Below are positions 27,549-37,093 of a stretch of 64,000 bases of DNA, one piece after another (within the stretch, counting starts at the first letter, position 1; each line of letters starts with the position of its first letter). A model generated the notes under the pieces. That model did not search any database and had not been told where the DNA came from. It was given only the letters and a program-made list of their open reading frames with translations. Location of the stretch: NCBI RefSeq assembly GCF_034932065.1, contig NZ_JAYGHP010000011.1, positions 62,001-126,000 on the forward strand, written 5' to 3'. This DNA is from Crocosphaera sp. UHCC 0190. Lineage in GTDB: Bacteria > Cyanobacteriota > Cyanobacteriia > Cyanobacteriales > Microcystaceae. Made by a program: the position numbers and the translations under genes.

Positions 27549-28580
27549 TCAATGAGTAGTATCGCTAAAATTAGATAAACAAAATTGAATCCCTTTATCT
27601 AACAATTTATGTCCTTCTTCAAGGGTTTCAATCCGAGATCCTTGTTCTCTTAATTCTGATGCACCAGGGAACCCTTTACAATACCAAGTAAGATGTTTTC
27701 TTCCCTGATAAATCCCCCGTTTTCCTTTATATTCCCATAACCCTTGGAGATGTTCTTTTGCACATTCTAAACGTTGAATTGCTGTCGGAGGGGGTAAAAT
27801 ATTTCCCGTGTGTAAAAAGTAGTCAATTTCTCCCACTAAAAAAGGATAACCGAGGGTTCCTCTAGAACACATTACCCCATCAGCACCTGTCATTTCTAAA
27901 CATTTAATGGCTGCTTCAACGGAAAAAATATCTCCATTAGCAATGACAGGAATGGTCAAAATTTCTTTGACTTTTTTAATCCATTCCCAACGAGCAGAAC
28001 CCTGATAACCTTGGGCGCGAGTTCTCCCATGAATAGTTAACATAGATGCTCCAGAATCTTGCATTTTTTGGGCGAATTCTAGGATATTAATTTCATTATC
28101 ATCCCAGCCTATTCTCGTTTTTACTGTAACAGGAACCTCAACAGCTTTAATCACTTCTTGAACAATCGCTTGAGCAATATCTGGTTGACGAAGTAAAGAA
28201 GATCCACCACCTTTTTTAGTGATTTTATTAACAGGGCATCCCATATTAATATCAATAGTTTGCGCCCCTTCGCCTACAGCTTTTTGAGCCGCTTCTGCCA
28301 TAAAATCAGGACGACAATCAAATAATTGAATGCTAATAGGTTGCTCATGGGGATCAATCTCCATTAGTTTTGGTAGTTGTTTTAAATGATGGATTTCTGT
28401 GGCACTCACCATCTCTGTGTACATCATAGAATAGGGAGCATAACGTCTCGCTAAGCGACGAAAAACTAAGTCTGTTACCCCTGATAAGGGAGATTGTAAA
28501 ACGCGACTTTTAACCTCAACTGTGCCAATTTTTAAAGGGGTTGATAATTTCTCTTTTAGGGGATAAGATAAAGATACCAT
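27549..28580 (-). CDS. tRNA-dihydrouridine synthase (DusB-like)
   Basis: A 343-residue FMN enzyme that reduces uridine in tRNA. It has LQSPLSGVTDLVFRRLARRY at the start, the IDINMGCPVNKITKKGGGSSLL block with the catalytic Cys, the TIHGRTRAQGYQGSARW motif and the FMN-phosphate loop IPVIANGDIFS and GADGVMCSRGTLG. The DusB subtype is suggested by the N-terminal LKIGTVEVKSRV. It lies 61 bases upstream of the aldehyde dehydrogenase gene on the same strand, so they may be co-transcribed. Confidence 0.93.
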   Translation of the reverse strand: MVSLSYPLKEKLSTPLKIGTVEVKSRVLQSPLSGVTDLVFRRLARRYAPYSMMYTEMVSATEIHHLKQLPKLMEIDPHEQPISIQLFDCRPDFMAEAAQKAVGEGAQTIDINMGCPVNKITKKGGGSSLLRQPDIAQAIVQEVIKAVEVPVTVKTRIGWDDNEINILEFAQKMQDSGASMLTIHGRTRAQGYQGSARWEWIKKVKEILTIPVIANGDIFSVEAAIKCLEMTGADGVMCSRGTLGYPFLVGEIDYFLHTGNILPPPTAIQRLECAKEHLQGLWEYKGKRGIYQGRKHLTWYCKGFPGASELREQGSRIETLEEGHKLLDKGIQFCLSNFSDTTH

Positions 28581-28677
28581 TTAATAATTACAGACCATTA
28601 AGGATAGGTTATGTCAAGAAAGTGTTATAATGAAAATTATTAGCACTTTAATCAGATTCAGTTCCTCATCAATTATA

Positions 28678-28839
28678 ATGTTTTCCCACCAGAATAATCA
28701 GGATTATCCAGAAGTCGTTACTGACAACAAACAAGCTCAAAAAATTGAGGATGAGCCGATACTTTGTCCCCATTGCCGACGTACGGCTAGTAATGGTATT
28801 AAATGTAAGGGCATTTGTGTGGCCGATAGCGACTACTAG
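28678..28839 (+). CDS. Small zinc-ribbon-like cyanobacterial protein
   Basis: A 53-residue protein with CPHCRRTASNGIKCKGIC, a four-Cys cluster likely to bind zinc. The rest is acidic and Gln/Asn-rich. The frame could extend to 28630, but that adds an unconserved Ser-rich stretch, and a TATAAT hexamer at 28624-28629 fits transcription starting near there. Function unknown. Confidence 0.55.
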   Translation: MFSHQNNQDYPEVVTDNKQAQKIEDEPILCPHCRRTASNGIKCKGICVADSDY

Positions 28840-28872
28840 GTTAAGGTTTCAAAACATCTTGATAAAATGTTA

Positions 28873-29724
28873 CTAATTTTCTAAGGATAAATCATAGATT
28901 TGACGACGAGAAAAAGAGGTAAACTGGGCTAACTGACGACTAGCTTGCGATCGCGTCATTCCTTGCTCTAATAATTGTTGTAATTCCTCTTTTAATTGGT
29001 CTACCGTCAAATTAAGAGAACTACTTTGAGGACATCCCTCTAAAACTAAAGTAAACTCTCCTTTTATGTGTTGAGAATCTTGGTAAAATAAAACAGCAGC
29101 TTCTAAAGTTCCTCGCCAAAATTCTTCATAACGTTTAGTTAACTCTCTAGCCAAACTTATCTGACGATTTTTTCCAAAAACTTCAGCAAATTCCGTTAAA
29201 GTTGCTAGAATACGATGAGGAGCTTCATAAAAAATGAGGGTGCGAGTTTCTGTGATTAAATTCGTCAAGCGATCGCGTCTTTCCTTCCCCTTGGTAGGAA
29301 GAAAACCTTCAAAAACAAAGCGTTCAGTGGGTAAACCAGAAGCAACTAAGGCCGTCATGGCCGCCGTTGCCCCAGGAATAGGAATGATGGGTATTTTAAC
29401 TGCAATACAAGCACAAATTAACTCATAACCTGGATCAGAAATACCTGGCATTCCTGCATCACTAACTAAGGCAATACTATCCCCTTGTTGGAGTATTTTT
29501 AATAGTTCTGTTTGACGGGCCAAACGGTTATGATGGTGATAGCTGATTTGCGGTGTGCTAATCTGAAAATGCTGCAACAATTTAGCAGTATGACGGGTAT
29601 CTTCTGCGGCAATAAAGTTGACTGATTGTAAAATTCGGATAGCCCGAAAAGTGATATCTTCTAAATTACCGATAGGAGTTCCCACAAGATAAAGGGTTCC
29701 TTGCTGTAAGTTTTCATTGTTCAT
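28873..29724 (-). CDS. rsmI: 16S rRNA (cytidine-1402-2'-O)-methyltransferase
   Basis: Adds the 2'-O-methyl group at C1402 of 16S rRNA. Signature segments are LYLVGTPIGNLEDITFRAIRIL, AAEDTRHTAKLLQHF, LVSDAGMPGISDPGYELI and FEGFLPTKGKERRDRL. I choose ATG at 29724 (MNNENLQQGTLYL); GTG at 29733 would add three residues. Either way it starts within 12 bases of the divergent sugar kinase gene. Confidence 0.94.
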   Translation of the reverse strand: MNNENLQQGTLYLVGTPIGNLEDITFRAIRILQSVNFIAAEDTRHTAKLLQHFQISTPQISYHHHNRLARQTELLKILQQGDSIALVSDAGMPGISDPGYELICACIAVKIPIIPIPGATAAMTALVASGLPTERFVFEGFLPTKGKERRDRLTNLITETRTLIFYEAPHRILATLTEFAEVFGKNRQISLARELTKRYEEFWRGTLEAAVLFYQDSQHIKGEFTLVLEGCPQSSSLNLTVDQLKEELQQLLEQGMTRSQASRQLAQFTSFSRRQIYDLSLEN

Positions 29725-29735
29725 TATCTTCACTC

Positions 29736-30599
29736 ATGAATGGATTATTTGTCGGTTTAACGACTTTAGATATTATTTATCTTACTGATCATTTGCCTGA
29801 CCATAATGAAAAAATTGTTGCCATTGATCAAACTATTGCCGCAGGAGGGCCAGCGACAAATGCGGCTATTACCTTCAAATATTTTGGCCATCAAGCAACA
29901 GTTTTAAGTGTGATTGGAAATCATCCCATTAGTCAACTGATTTGTGCAGAATTAGAAGATTGTTACATTAATGTTTTTGATCTCGAACCTTTTTATCAAA
30001 ATCCTCCCCCTGCTTCTTCAATTATTGTTAATCAAGGGACAGGAGAACGGGCAGTGATTTCCATTAATGCTACCAAATCTCAGGCAAAAGTGGGTAAATT
30101 ATCCTTAGAAATTTTACAAGATATTGACATAATTTTAATTGATGGTCATCAAATGACCGCAAGTCAAATTATTGCCCAAAAAGCCCAAGAAAAAGGTATT
30201 CCTGTTGTTATTGATGGAGGAAGTTGGAAACCTGGCTTTGAGAAGGTTTTACCCTATGTTGATTATGCCATTTGTTCGGCTAATTTTTATCCGCCTAATT
30301 GTTCTAATACTCAAGAAGTATTTGATTATTTAAAACAAAAATCAATTCCTTATATTGCCATCACCCAAGGAGAAAAACCCATTCAATATTGGACTAAAAA
30401 AGGAGCAGGAATGATTGATATTCCACCGATTAAAGCTATTGACACTTTAGGGGCAGGAGATATTTTTCATGGGGCGTTTTGTCATTTTATTTTAGGCTAT
30501 AATTTTGTTGATGCCCTGGCTAAATCTTCTCATGTTGCCTCGGTTGCTTGTCAATCTTTTGGCACTCGTCAATGGATGTCCGTTACAAAAAAAACCTAA
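29736..30599 (+). CDS. PfkB-family carbohydrate kinase
   Basis: A 287-residue ribokinase-type kinase. It has the N-terminal GLTTLDIIYLTDHLP, the substrate-loop GGPATNAAITFKYFG and the C-terminal PfkB signature DTLGAGDIFHGAFCHF with its catalytic Asp. The sugar is not predictable from sequence. The start is firm because the first beta strand begins at residue 3. It is divergent from rsmI with an 11-base gap, so its promoter must overlap the rsmI coding region. Confidence 0.9.
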   Translation: MNGLFVGLTTLDIIYLTDHLPDHNEKIVAIDQTIAAGGPATNAAITFKYFGHQATVLSVIGNHPISQLICAELEDCYINVFDLEPFYQNPPPASSIIVNQGTGERAVISINATKSQAKVGKLSLEILQDIDIILIDGHQMTASQIIAQKAQEKGIPVVIDGGSWKPGFEKVLPYVDYAICSANFYPPNCSNTQEVFDYLKQKSIPYIAITQGEKPIQYWTKKGAGMIDIPPIKAIDTLGAGDIFHGAFCHFILGYNFVDALAKSSHVASVACQSFGTRQWMSVTKKT

Positions 30600-30601
30600 G
30601 T

Positions 30602-30697
30602 ATGAAGACTTCACTTTCTCAAACAATTTTGCTTGAAGACTTGCTTAAACTCCCTAATATTGATGAGTCTTTAGCTGGTTACGACGCTAAGTTTTAA
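30602..30697 (+). pseudogene. Remnant of a Uma2-family (DUF820) gene
   Basis: A 31-residue frame, MKTSLSQTILLEDLLKLPNIDESL, matches the usual N-terminal opening of Uma2/DUF820 proteins (a PD-(D/E)XK nuclease-fold family expanded in cyanobacteria). The frame then runs into GGTTACGACGC (30677-30687), an 11-mer that also occurs in the palindromic element at 54885, and stops. About 150 residues of the normal protein are missing. Confidence 0.45.
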
Positions 30698-31922
30698 GCA
30701 GAAACCACGCGATCTCGTCCCTGACTTTTCGCTTGATATAAAGCAATATCAGCCGCATGAAATAAGTCTTCTGGTGTTTCTCCATGATTAGGAAATACAG
30801 CAACTCCTAAAGAAATGGTAATTGTTCCTAATGATTGATCACCATATTTAAGGTGTAAATTTTTAACCCCTTGACGGATTTGTTCGGCTCTTTCTTTGGT
30901 ATTTTCTAGAGAGGCATTGGCTAAAATAATGGTTAATTCTTCTCCCCCAAAACGGCAAGCAATATCAGATTGACGGATATTATCCTTAAGAAAAGTCCCA
31001 ATTGTTTGTAACACTAAGTCTCCCGCTTCGTGGCCAAAAGTATCATTAAATTTTTTAAAGTTATCCACATCAATCATAATAATTCCTAGAGGCTGATTTT
31101 CTCGACTGACACGATGGACTTCTCTCACAATAGATGCCTCTAAATAACGACGATTAAACAGACCAGTTAAAGCATCACGAAAACTCTGATATTGTAGGGT
31201 TTCTCTTAGTTTTAGATTGGCTAAAGAAATGGCAATTTGCTTAGATATTGCCTCTGCTAAACGTTTTTGACAAGGGGTTATAGAATCATTTAATGGTAAG
31301 TGTAAATAGGTTAAATCGTTAAATCAGCAATTCTTTGCGTAAATCGTTGATTTTCCCGCAAGGCAGTTTCAACTTGCTGACGTTCTTTAATTTCAGTTTG
31401 TAATTGTTGATTAGTTGCTTCCAGTTCGGCGGTACGTTGTTGAACTCGATTTTCTAATTCTTCATTGAGTTGACGGACAATTTGTTCTGCTGTTTGACGT
31501 TCTTTAATTTGTCCTTCTAATTGATGGTTTAATACTTCTAATTCCTTGGGAGAAGGTAAGGCTAAGGCTTTGGGAACTAAGGGAATGAGGGCAATGGCAG
31601 TATAAATTGAAATCATTGCCGTAAAAGCTTTAACGGTTCCTGATAGCCAATAAATCGGGTTCCATAATGTCAAGATGTTAAATATATGGGTAGTGCCACA
31701 GGAGAGGATAAAAGCCCCAAATAGGACTACAATGCCTTTAAATGGCATATCCTCCCGTTTACGGATAAAATAGAGCAAAATTAGGGGAATAGAGTAATAA
31801 GCTAGGGCAATTAAGCCATCAGAAATAAGGTGTAACCCCACTAAAGAAGGTTTCCACAAGTAACAATGTCCATGAGGAATATAAGTTTCAGACAATAATC
31901 TTTGGGTAAGAAAATCCCACAT
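30694..31922 (-). pseudogene. Frameshifted/deleted ethylene-receptor-like sensor diguanylate cyclase
   Basis: The 5' part (31311-31922, 203 residues) encodes three membrane helices resembling the ethylene-binding domain of ETR1-type receptors (CYLWKPSLVGLHLISDGLIALAYYSIPLIL ... GCTTHIFNILTLW, with the Cys and His expected for copper binding). A coiled coil and the first residues of a PAS domain (ALRENQRFTQRIADL) follow, then a stop. The next frame continues with the last helix of a GAF domain (LAEAISKQIAISLANLKLRETL) and a complete GGDEF domain (FRDALTGLFNRRYLE, RFGGEELTI, I-site RQSD) to 30694. The PAS/GAF middle is missing and the frames differ. AACGATTTA is repeated at the junction. The GGDEF part alone (31128 GTG) could still be translated. 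Confidence 0.7.
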
Positions 31923-32233
31923 AATCGCTAATTGACTCTTAATTAAATTTTACATTCGGAACTCTATATTAATAATGATAGTTTAAATCGTTGTTAACTC
32001 AAGAAATAGTCTGAATTTTGTCAATAACTACTCCATAATTGGGAAAAATAATCTCCGTATAAACCCTGAGAATCCTGAAATGCTTATCTAAATTATTGAG
32101 ACTTATTCAAACCCAAGCTCTAGTTGTCTCCTCTCTTGTGAAAATTCTTAAACAAAATTTTGAGAGGGAGTTTAATTTAATGTTATAATCAAAGAAAAAT
32201 AACACAGAATAATCAATTTTTTTAGGCGATAAA
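31923..32233. other. 311-base intergenic region before sucrose-phosphate phosphatase
   Basis: AT-rich divergent spacer. The only sites I can point to are a TATAAT hexamer at 32184-32189, 45 bases before the next ATG. No RNA gene or repeat recognised. Confidence 0.4.
32184..32189 (+). promoter_or_regulatory. Possible -10 box for the sucrose-phosphate phosphatase gene
   Basis: A consensus TATAAT preceded by TG-like context (TGTTATAATC). No good -35 hexamer lies 17 bases upstream, so it is only a candidate. Confidence 0.3.
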
Positions 32234-32983
32234 ATGGCAAATTTTTTATTTGTTACTGATCTTGACCATACTTTAATCGGTGACGATATTCCCTTGAGTC
32301 TTCTTAACAAAATTTTAAATAAGAATCGCACTGATTATGGTACAAAAATTGTCTATTCTACAGGGCGATCGCTGTATCGATATCATCAACTGATTCAGGA
32401 AAAATCAATTTTACCACCGGATAGATTAATCACATCTGTGGGGACAGAAATCTATATCAACCCATCTGATCATAACTTTGATTTAGCTTGGGCCAATGAG
32501 GTATCAGAAGGATGGGATCGGGAGGGAATTTGTGCTATCGCTAGTCATTTTTCTGATTTATTATTACAACCCCAATCAGAACAAACTCCCTTTAAAATAA
32601 GTTATTATTTATCTGAGTCTATTGCTGATGAAATCATTCCCCGTTTAAAATCAGATTTAGCTCATCATAATTTACTAACTCAAATCATTTATAGTGCGAG
32701 TTATGCCCTAGATATTTTACCGATCAATGGCGGCAAAGGTTCAGCTTTACAATACTTACGAAATAAATGGGGAATTGCGGCTGATAAAACAGTAGTTTGT
32801 GGGGATTCAGGTAACGATATTAGTTTATTTCAAGGAGAAGAAAGGGGGATCATTGTTGGCAATGCTAAACCTGAACTGCTTCAGTGGTATTATAATCATC
32901 AAACCCCATTTCGTTATCTCGCTAAAGATCATTATGCAGCAGGAATCTTAGAAGGATTAACCCATTTTGGTTTTATTCAATAA
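32234..32983 (+). CDS. Sucrose-phosphate phosphatase (HAD superfamily)
   Basis: A 249-residue HAD hydrolase of the sucrose-phosphatase group, which dephosphorylates sucrose 6-phosphate as the last step of sucrose synthesis. Seen are HAD motif I DLDHTLIGD (Asp9, Asp11), motif II as YSTGRSL, the motif III Lys region and motif IV VVCGDSGNDISLF. The cap domain pattern (SVGTEIYINP) matches SPP proteins. The synthase partner is not in the window. A standalone SPP supplies compatible solute for salt stress in many cyanobacteria. Confidence 0.87.
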   Translation: MANFLFVTDLDHTLIGDDIPLSLLNKILNKNRTDYGTKIVYSTGRSLYRYHQLIQEKSILPPDRLITSVGTEIYINPSDHNFDLAWANEVSEGWDREGICAIASHFSDLLLQPQSEQTPFKISYYLSESIADEIIPRLKSDLAHHNLLTQIIYSASYALDILPINGGKGSALQYLRNKWGIAADKTVVCGDSGNDISLFQGEERGIIVGNAKPELLQWYYNHQTPFRYLAKDHYAAGILEGLTHFGFIQ

Positions 32984-33001
32984 TCATTATATTTATCATC
33001 T

Positions 33002-33643
33002 GTGATTAGCTATCTTAAAGGCAACCCCGTCGAAATAATCAAGAATACTAACCAGCGAATTGTGCTGGTTTTAGACGTAAATCAGGTGGGATATGAAATA
33101 CAAATACCCTCTCGAATGGCGCGACAATTATCCCAAGATAAACCCAAAATAATTCAAATCTTTACTCATCTACAAATTAGAGAAGATCAGCAAATTTTGT
33201 ATGGTTTTTCAACAGCATCAGAACGAGAATTATTTCGTCAATTAATTAGTGTCAGTGGTATTGGCGCACAATTAGGTATAGCCTTAATTGACACATTAGG
33301 ATTAGAAGAATTAGTGCAAGCCATTGTCACAGGAAATATTAGAATTTTATCCCAAACCCCAGGCGTAGGAAGAAAAACAGCCGAACGTATTGCCTTAGAA
33401 TTAAAAACGAAACTATCTCAATGGCGGCAATTAGTTGGGGTAACAGTAACAACATCATCGGCGATGCCATCCTTAGACATTTTAGAAGATATTGAGATGA
33501 CCTTATTAGCTTTAGGTTATACTAATGAAGAGATTAATCAAGCAATTTCTACCTTGAGTCAAGATAATCTGATGTTAAAAAATACCAATACAGAAGAATG
33601 GATTCGAGAGGCGATCGCTTGGTTAAGTCAAGGGACTTCTTAA
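33002..33643 (+). CDS. ruvA: Holliday junction branch migration protein RuvA
   Basis: A 213-residue DNA-binding subunit of the RuvAB branch-migration motor. The N-terminal OB fold starts MISYLKGNPVEI on a GTG codon, matching family starts. The tandem helix-hairpin-helix motifs are visible (LISVSGIGAQLGIALI and LSQTPGVGRKTAERIALELK). The C-terminal RuvB-binding domain has MTLLALGYTNEEINQAI. ruvB is not adjacent, as is common in cyanobacteria. Confidence 0.95.
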   Translation: MISYLKGNPVEIIKNTNQRIVLVLDVNQVGYEIQIPSRMARQLSQDKPKIIQIFTHLQIREDQQILYGFSTASERELFRQLISVSGIGAQLGIALIDTLGLEELVQAIVTGNIRILSQTPGVGRKTAERIALELKTKLSQWRQLVGVTVTTSSAMPSLDILEDIEMTLLALGYTNEEINQAISTLSQDNLMLKNTNTEEWIREAIAWLSQGTS

Positions 33644-33664
33644 ACATAATCAATTATTTAAACG

Positions 33665-33949
33665 ATGGCAATGTCTAGAATACAACAATTAGAACAATAT
33701 ACCCTTAAACATCCCCAAGAAGTCTTATTAATTACCCTTGAAATAGATGGAGAAGGGGATCAACTTTTAATTTTCAAAGGATTTTCTAGTTCTTTAATGC
33801 GTCCCACTGACTTTGATCCCGATGTTCCCATGTTATCTGATGACGCAATTATTATTAGTATTGATCGGTTAATGAGTCCTTATAATCCTAATAATCCTAA
33901 CTATATCCAACAAGGATTAACTTGGGAACAAATGCAGATGATTTTATAA
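33665..33949 (+). CDS. Conserved hypothetical protein (possibly DUF7734-like)
   Basis: A 94-residue soluble protein, QLEQYTLKHPQEVLLITLEIDGEGDQLLIFKGFSSSLMRPTDFDPDVP, that looks like a family shared by cyanobacteria and plant plastids (tentatively DUF7734). It has no signal peptide or membrane helix. It is 21 bases behind ruvA and possibly co-transcribed. Role unknown. Confidence 0.65.
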   Translation: MAMSRIQQLEQYTLKHPQEVLLITLEIDGEGDQLLIFKGFSSSLMRPTDFDPDVPMLSDDAIIISIDRLMSPYNPNNPNYIQQGLTWEQMQMIL

Positions 33950-33998
33950 TTAATATTCGTGACTGAATCAAGTGCTATATTTTGGCGATCGGATCAAA

Positions 33999-34024
33999 AA
34001 AGAGGGACGAAAGATCGTCCCCTA
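33999..34024 (-). terminator. Intrinsic terminator of glgC
   Basis: On the minus strand GGGACGA and TCGTCCC pair around TCTT and are followed by CTCTTTTTTGATCC, giving a T run. It lies 9 bases beyond the glgC stop. On the plus strand it also follows the small gene ending at 33949. Confidence 0.75.
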
Positions 34025-34032
34025 ATGATCTT

Positions 34033-35322
34033 TTAAATCACTGTCCCATCAGGAATAATGGCATTTTTGATCACCACAACAATGCCATTACGAATATAGA
34101 ACCCTTCGTTTTCACGATTAGATTCTTCCACGTTTTCCTTATTAACAATAGAGACATTGCGACCAATACGAGCATTTTTATCGATGATAGCCCGTCGGAC
34201 GATGCTACCTTTACCAATCCCCATGGGAATCTTACCCTGATCGTCGAGAGATTGTCTCTCCTCTGGAGACTCATAAAAATCCGACCCCATAACCATCGTA
34301 TCTTCGATGACACAATCAGCTTCAATGCGACTGCGAATCCCTAAAATTGAATTATGAATGCGACAATCTTTAATAATGCAGCCTTCACTAATCATGGATT
34401 CAGTTATGTTGCAGTTAAGCACCTTGGTAGGGGGCAAATAACGCGCACGGGTATAAATGGGAGCTTTTTCATTGTAAAAGCTAAAGGCAGGGGTTGGCTG
34501 ACGATTAAGAGCCAAATTAGCCTGATAAAATGCGTCAATGGTTCCAATATCTTCCCAGTACCCTTTAAATAAATAGGCCTGTAGATTGTAGTCCTTAGAA
34601 GAACCAGGAATAATCTCCTTGCCAAAATCCGTTTGTTCAGGGTTATTTTTGAGCAGAGTAGTCAACACTTCCTTTTTAAAGACATAAATACCCATAGAAG
34701 CAATATAAGGACTTTCCTTAGCTTGTTCTTGGTTTAACCCTAAAACAGTCGTATCAACCTGCATTTGTTTCAATTCTTCCCCTTTGGGTTTTTCTGAAAA
34801 ATCAATGACTCTGCCATGATCATCAATTTTCATTAACCCGAAACTAGAGGCCCGTTTTTCATCAATAGGAACCACCGACAAAGTAATATCAGCCCCCGTT
34901 TCTCGATGTCGTCGGACAAAATCACTATAGTCCATACGATAGAGATGATCGCCAGACAAGATCAAGTATTCATCCACATCCCAATCTTCAAACAACCAGA
35001 GATACTGACGCACAGCATCCGCAGTTCCTTGAAACCAACTGGGGTTTTCCGTTGTCTGTTGCGCTGCTAATACTTCTACAAACCCATCACTAAAGGCTGA
35101 GAAATTATAAGTGCGTGTCAGATGTCGGTTAAGGGAAGCGGAGTTAAACTGAGTTAAAACGTAGATTTTGAGTATTTCTGCGTTAATACAATTACTAACG
35201 GGAATATCAATTAGGCGATATTTACCCGCCAAGGGAACGGCGGGTTTGGCCCTTAACTTGGTTAAGGGATATAAGCGCGAACCTGCGCCACCACCGAGTA
35301 TGATTGCTAGAACTTTCTTCAC
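34033..35322 (-). CDS. glgC: Glucose-1-phosphate adenylyltransferase
   Basis: Makes ADP-glucose for glycogen synthesis. 429 residues from GTG at 35322. Seen are the nucleotide loop [26 protein letters not shown], the catalytic region [17 protein letters not shown], the glucose-1-phosphate site [14 protein letters not shown] and [17 protein letters not shown], and the C-terminal beta-helix with the regulatory [15 protein letters not shown] (3-phosphoglycerate sensing in cyanobacteria and plants). Confidence 0.96.
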   Translation of the reverse strand: MKKVLAIILGGGAGSRLYPLTKLRAKPAVPLAGKYRLIDIPVSNCINAEILKIYVLTQFNSASLNRHLTRTYNFSAFSDGFVEVLAAQQTTENPSWFQGTADAVRQYLWLFEDWDVDEYLILSGDHLYRMDYSDFVRRHRETGADITLSVVPIDEKRASSFGLMKIDDHGRVIDFSEKPKGEELKQMQVDTTVLGLNQEQAKESPYIASMGIYVFKKEVLTTLLKNNPEQTDFGKEIIPGSSKDYNLQAYLFKGYWEDIGTIDAFYQANLALNRQPTPAFSFYNEKAPIYTRARYLPPTKVLNCNITESMISEGCIIKDCRIHNSILGIRSRIEADCVIEDTMVMGSDFYESPEERQSLDDQGKIPMGIGKGSIVRRAIIDKNARIGRNVSIVNKENVEESNRENEGFYIRNGIVVVIKNAIIPDGTVI

Positions 35323-35543
35323 AAAATAACCTCTCGACTGCCTGTTACACCTCTCAAGTCAAGTTTAGAACTGAGGGGGACATCTGGGAAGTATGGGGAA
35401 GGAGGGAGTGAGGGAGTCTATCAGAAACCCCTAAGAAAATCCCAAAATCAAGATGATTAAGCAAACATTGATTAACTGAAGGAAACAAAAGTTAACCTAA
35501 AGCAGTCACCAGATCTGGCTCTCGTTAACCACCTAACGAATCA

Positions 35544-36944
35544 ATGCACCTTCTCAGTAAAATTGTTCTATCTAGTCTCTTCTTCACAAGCTCTCTTGTG
35601 ATCCCCTTCCCTTCCTTCTCTGAGAGCTGCGCAGGTGCAGCTTGGGGGGCGGAAATTAAAACCTTTGGTCAAAATGGTACTAACGCCCAAAATGGGTCGT
35701 CAGGACAAGCTGGAGACAATAGCGAAAATCTGACCATTTTTGCTGATGGTTCTCCTTTAACCCTCAATTTAGTGGGGGAAAATGGTCAACCGGGGGAAAA
35801 CGGTAAATCAGGGGAAAATGCCCAATGTGACAATCAACCTGTTGGGGTTAAATATAACCTGCAGGCTCCCAGTGGGGGAAATGGCGGTATTGGCGGAAAT
35901 GGGGGAGATGGGGGCAATGGTGGCTCTTTAACCATCTATGCAACGAATCTTTCTGAACTCCGACAAATTTATGTTAATGCTGCGGGAGGAAAGGGAGGAC
36001 AAGCGGGCCAAGGGGGAGACGGTGGGGACGGATGTAACTGTACAGAACCCTATTGGACCCTAGAAACCTGTAGGGGCAATCCTGGAGACGCTGATTACCG
36101 TTGTACAACCCTAGAATTTCGTTGTCAAGATGGGAGAAAAGGCTCGAAGGGTGCGACTGGAGTATTAGGAAGAGAAGGGTTGCCAGGAAAATTAACCTTA
36201 ATTAATTTAGATAAGCCCCTAGAACCGGATAAACCTGCGGCAACGGTGACGATGGGAAATTTAAAAGATAAGGGATATCTTCTCTCTAAAAATATTTGGG
36301 AAACCCGCAACGGAGCATCAGGGTTATTTGCACCAGGTTCCCTAATAGAAGATCAATATTTAGCTTTGGTACAACGATTAGAACGCTCTTTTTTATTAAT
36401 TTGGAATGCACCCCAACCTTTTAATAAATTTGCTGAGCAACAAGTTACTTTAAAATATGAAAATGATCAGGGAATTACGGTTGATCCCCCTCAAGATCTT
36501 TGGATAGAAGCAACGACACAACAGAGGAATAATATTACTCAATTTATCGTTTATAATGCCATTCCCAGAGCAGATGCCACCCGCTTAGAAAGTCAGAAAT
36601 TATCAGGAAAGGGAACAGATATGAAATTAACTTTAATTGATAAAGCGGATCAATCTAATTTAATTGCGACTAAATTTAAAATTGCCTATAGTATTACTCG
36701 TTCTGACCCCCGTTTTCGTCCCGTTTCTGATTATAGTACCAAATATGAGGGAGAAATTCCTGAAGATTTAGTTGTGCTTGATGGCAATAAATTTACTATT
36801 AATGTTGGTAAATTACCGATTGATCCTAACTATTTGCGGTCAGGATTAGGGGTAGAAATTAAGCTCGTAGCAACTCGAACTTTTGCTGGTTACACAGCAG
36901 AACAAACCCTGACAGTTACAGATGTTATTGGGCCATTTCAATAA
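35544..36944 (+). CDS. Secreted collagen-like Gly-rich protein
   Basis: A 466-residue protein with an N-terminal signal peptide (IVLSSLFFTSSLVIPFPSFS). Residues about 45-175 hold interrupted Gly-X-Y runs, such as GQNGTNAQNGSSGQAGDN and GGNGGIGGNGGDGGNGG, with an eight-Cys loop region (DGCNCTEPY, ETCRGN, YRCTTLEFRCQ). The last 250 residues are a beta-rich domain without a known name. Probably a cell-surface or extracellular protein. Two hairpins follow the stop. Confidence 0.7.
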   Translation: MHLLSKIVLSSLFFTSSLVIPFPSFSESCAGAAWGAEIKTFGQNGTNAQNGSSGQAGDNSENLTIFADGSPLTLNLVGENGQPGENGKSGENAQCDNQPVGVKYNLQAPSGGNGGIGGNGGDGGNGGSLTIYATNLSELRQIYVNAAGGKGGQAGQGGDGGDGCNCTEPYWTLETCRGNPGDADYRCTTLEFRCQDGRKGSKGATGVLGREGLPGKLTLINLDKPLEPDKPAATVTMGNLKDKGYLLSKNIWETRNGASGLFAPGSLIEDQYLALVQRLERSFLLIWNAPQPFNKFAEQQVTLKYENDQGITVDPPQDLWIEATTQQRNNITQFIVYNAIPRADATRLESQKLSGKGTDMKLTLIDKADQSNLIATKFKIAYSITRSDPRFRPVSDYSTKYEGEIPEDLVVLDGNKFTINVGKLPIDPNYLRSGLGVEIKLVATRTFAGYTAEQTLTVTDVIGPFQ

Positions 36945-36947
36945 GAA

Positions 36948-36965
36948 ACACCCTAAAAAGGGTGT
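36948..36965 (+). terminator. Terminator-like hairpin after the collagen-like gene
   Basis: ACACCCT and AGGGTGT pair around AAAA just 3 bases after the stop codon; the following bases are CCCTAAG, so there is no classical T run. Confidence 0.5.
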
Positions 36966-36971
36966 CCCTAA

Positions 36972-37000
36972 GCTAATACGCATTTTAAATGTGTATTAGC
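36972..37000. repeat. 29-base palindrome GCTAATAC/GTATTAGC
   Basis: GCTAATACGCATTT and AAATGTGTATTAGC form a dyad with one mismatched pair. A partial second copy of its centre (ACGCAGTTTAAATG) occurs about 75 bases to the right, suggesting a repeat family rather than an operator. Confidence 0.5.
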
Positions 37001-37093
37001 AAGGCAAAAGGCAAAAGGGAAGTGGATTACAGCCTGTTTTATTAATTTAAACAATACGCAGTTTAAATGCACAACAGCTTACGCGGGCTAAAT

